Part shown: piece by piece, positions 62,077 to 64,000 of the stretch
Layout: each line of letters opens with the position of its first letter
Position numbering within the stretch: position 1 is the stretch's first letter
From: Tyto alba
Lineage: Eukaryota > Chordata > Aves > Strigiformes > Tytonidae
Reading direction: 5' to 3'
DNA: 64,000 bases
Assembly: GCF_018691265.1 (NCBI RefSeq)
Contig: NW_024881324.1
Coordinates: 7,815,730-7,879,729, forward strand
Program-made: the position numbers and the translations under genes
Notes under the pieces: generated by a model
What the model was told of the DNA's origin: nothing
What the model saw: only the letters and a program-made list of their open reading frames with translations
Databases searched by the model: none

Positions 62077-64000
62077 AGGGAGAGTTACAGATACAGATCT
62101 CATTTTGGTACTCAAACACCAGTGTGTATACACAGCGGGAGCAGCCTCGTTCTTTGTGTTCTGCTCTTACCTTTCTGGTATGTACATGGGCACTGCGATC
62201 TACGGCGACCCCAAGTTTTACAGAAGTATGATCCACTCTTTATACAAAATCTCACCAAATTTAATCTCTGTAGTCCAATTTCTTTTAATTTCTTTGCATT
62301 TTGTTAATGAGTTAAAAAGTTTATTCATAGTTCATGCTTTTCTCCCGAAGTTATTGTTCATAGCTCTTTACCATATCCTGTTTCCACACTGAAGAACAAT
62401 TATTTTTGAGCATTTTCTGATGCATAGGGTGGGGTTTTTTTTGCCCAGTAGTCAAAGGCAGTTTAAGGAGAACTGAAAATCTGTTCATCGGGATAGATCA
62501 TAAATAGAAGATTTTATATTCTCTGCTGTCAGGGCTACTGTACAAGCATCGTATTCTAACTAAAATGTCAAAATGAACACAGAAATAAAATGCCCTCCAA
62601 GCTAGATAGAATGTGTTTTATTCACAAGACAAATTTATGCGGGGGCAGGATAGAAAACGCAATGAGACACATTGGTTTATTCCTTTTGTGAAAACAGATA
62701 TCAAACCATAACACTATTAGAGAAGCGATTCTTAGCTAGCGGGTCAAGATCCATTTCTGAGTCATCATGAATTTCTGCGGAGGGTGGAAGCAAGTTGGCA
62801 TGATTTAAATGTTGAAAAACAAGAAAAACCATTGAAGGCTGACTGAAAAAAAATCAGAGTGGCCAGAATTTCTACAGTGAAAGAGTTCGTTTGGCCAGAT
62901 TGGCCTGGACTAAAAAATCCCTTTGTGGTGTGTAACCCAGCGAGGTGAGGTTGAAGGACAGGAACAGATGAACTGAAGGAAGAAAAGAGCTAACCGTCCA
63001 GGCTCCTTGGGCTAACGGGCAGGAGCACTCGGTGCTCCCTTTCCCCTTGCCCTGGCTGGGTGCATCACAGCCCGACTCCTGCGAGCGGCTGGAAGAGTTC
63101 CAGTACCCTTTAAACTAACGAGGGGCAGGCGGGTCACAAAACCACCGAGTTTGGAAACTGCCGCGCGGCCGGGCACCCCAGGACATCGTCTGTATGATGT
63201 TTAGGATGGAAATGTACGAGTTCGGTGCTTTCGGGAAACATTTTAAAGTTCCCCTGGCAAAGCAGGCAGTGTTTTGTTTCCAGTCCGTGCATTGGTAGGG
63301 TGCCCATTACCATAGATGAGCAAGCTCAAAGACTGCAGGCTTTCAGAAACACATGGGATGTGTCAAGCTGACCCAGTTCTTGAAAGCCAGGCTAGGCCTT
63401 TGTGAAATGTCCTGTACTTGTTAGATGTTAGGATGTCAAGAATGTTTAAGTCTCCACTGACAGGATAATTATTGTTATGGTGTTTATAGAGGTGGGAGGG
63501 CCTTAAGGGAAAGGAGGCCAAAAAGGAGAATCAGGAAGTGAGATGAGTAAGGCTCCAGGAATTGCACGCAGATGGAGTTTTGTCGTGCTTTTTTCTTTAG
63601 CTCACTTGGATCTTCAGTAAAATAGATGTTTACATGTGAGAAACTATTTTTTTCCTCTCTGCATCTCTCACACCTACAAATTCAAGTCTTCCACATGCTA
63701 ATCTTAGTGGCAGAAGTAGATTTTAAATGGACTTTAGGAATGTGAAGCTGTCAGGTGAAAACACTGAGTTTTAATAATTTTTAGTTATTGTAGCTGCTGC
63801 CAGTCCTACTGCCAATCTGTAGTTTGCCTCTTTCAAATCTGTTCCAGAGAAACAAGTTAGCATGAAATCCTGAATACCTGCTGAAATCTGAAATCCTGAA
63901 AATCTGCTGCCCTTGTTAGATAGTAGTATTTTACTGTACAGGACCGATCATTATGTTATGATTTATGGAATATATTAAATATACCAGAAGCCTGTAGGAT

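Larger units (their letters stand above)
58871..64000. other. Intergenic DNA upstream of RANBP9
   Basis: No gene recognised. The expected next gene by synteny is MCUR1, not reached here. Contents seen: an old CR1/L3-like fragment (60170-60640), a GC-rich patch (about 60860-61140), an AT-repeat tract (61994-62076), and two short 26-bp-spaced repeats of gaaatcctgaa (63864 and 63890). Confidence 0.55.

Overview
The window is vertebrate nuclear DNA, almost certainly from a bird. It holds three split protein-coding genes in the order and orientation known from human 6p23 (SIRT5 +, NOL7 +, RANBP9 -). Evidence for a bird is the CR1-type LINE remnants, an LTR resembling the ERVL-type LTRs of passerines and other Neoaves, GC-rich 5' ends and a compact layout. 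No bacterial, viral-coding or CRISPR-like content is present, and nearly all long open frames outside the exons named here are chance frames in GC-rich or low-complexity DNA.

Layout. 1-3239: non-coding, no recognised gene. 3240-3730: CpG island with the untranslated first exon of SIRT5. 4049-12212: SIRT5 coding exons, giving a complete NAD-dependent lysine desuccinylase/demalonylase (310 or 312 residues). 12283: SIRT5 poly(A) signal, only about 70 nt after its stop codon. 12432-15798: NOL7, a nucleolar protein of about 224 residues in 8 coding exons, whose promoter lies in the same GC-rich block as the SIRT5 3' end. About 16.1-16.4 kb: short gap between the converging 3' ends of NOL7 and RANBP9. 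16.4-57.95 kb: RANBP9 on the minus strand, 14 coding exons, about 697 residues, the RanBPM scaffold subunit of the CTLH/GID E3 ligase, with its CpG-island promoter at 57.2-58.9 kb. 58.9-64 kb: intergenic DNA upstream of RANBP9 with an old CR1/L3-like LINE fragment. All three reading frames join cleanly, and every splice junction used here obeys GT-AG.

The genes do not form a pathway. SIRT5 acts mainly in mitochondria, NOL7 in the nucleolus and RANBP9 in the cytoplasm and nucleus. Their proximity is ancestral synteny.

Most notable observations: a 117-bp tandem duplication of RANBP9 coding exon 8, whose upstream copy is broken by an in-frame stop and a 1-nt deletion and whose tail now appears to supply the polypyrimidine tract of the functional exon; a NAGNAG tandem acceptor in NOL7; a very tight SIRT5/NOL7 head-to-tail arrangement; a 25-bp minisatellite in the last SIRT5 intron; a 23-nt frame-shifting microexon in RANBP9; an LTR in RANBP9 intron 2; and a promoter rich in G-runs and Z-DNA-prone sequence. 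I found no convincing undescribed molecular system.
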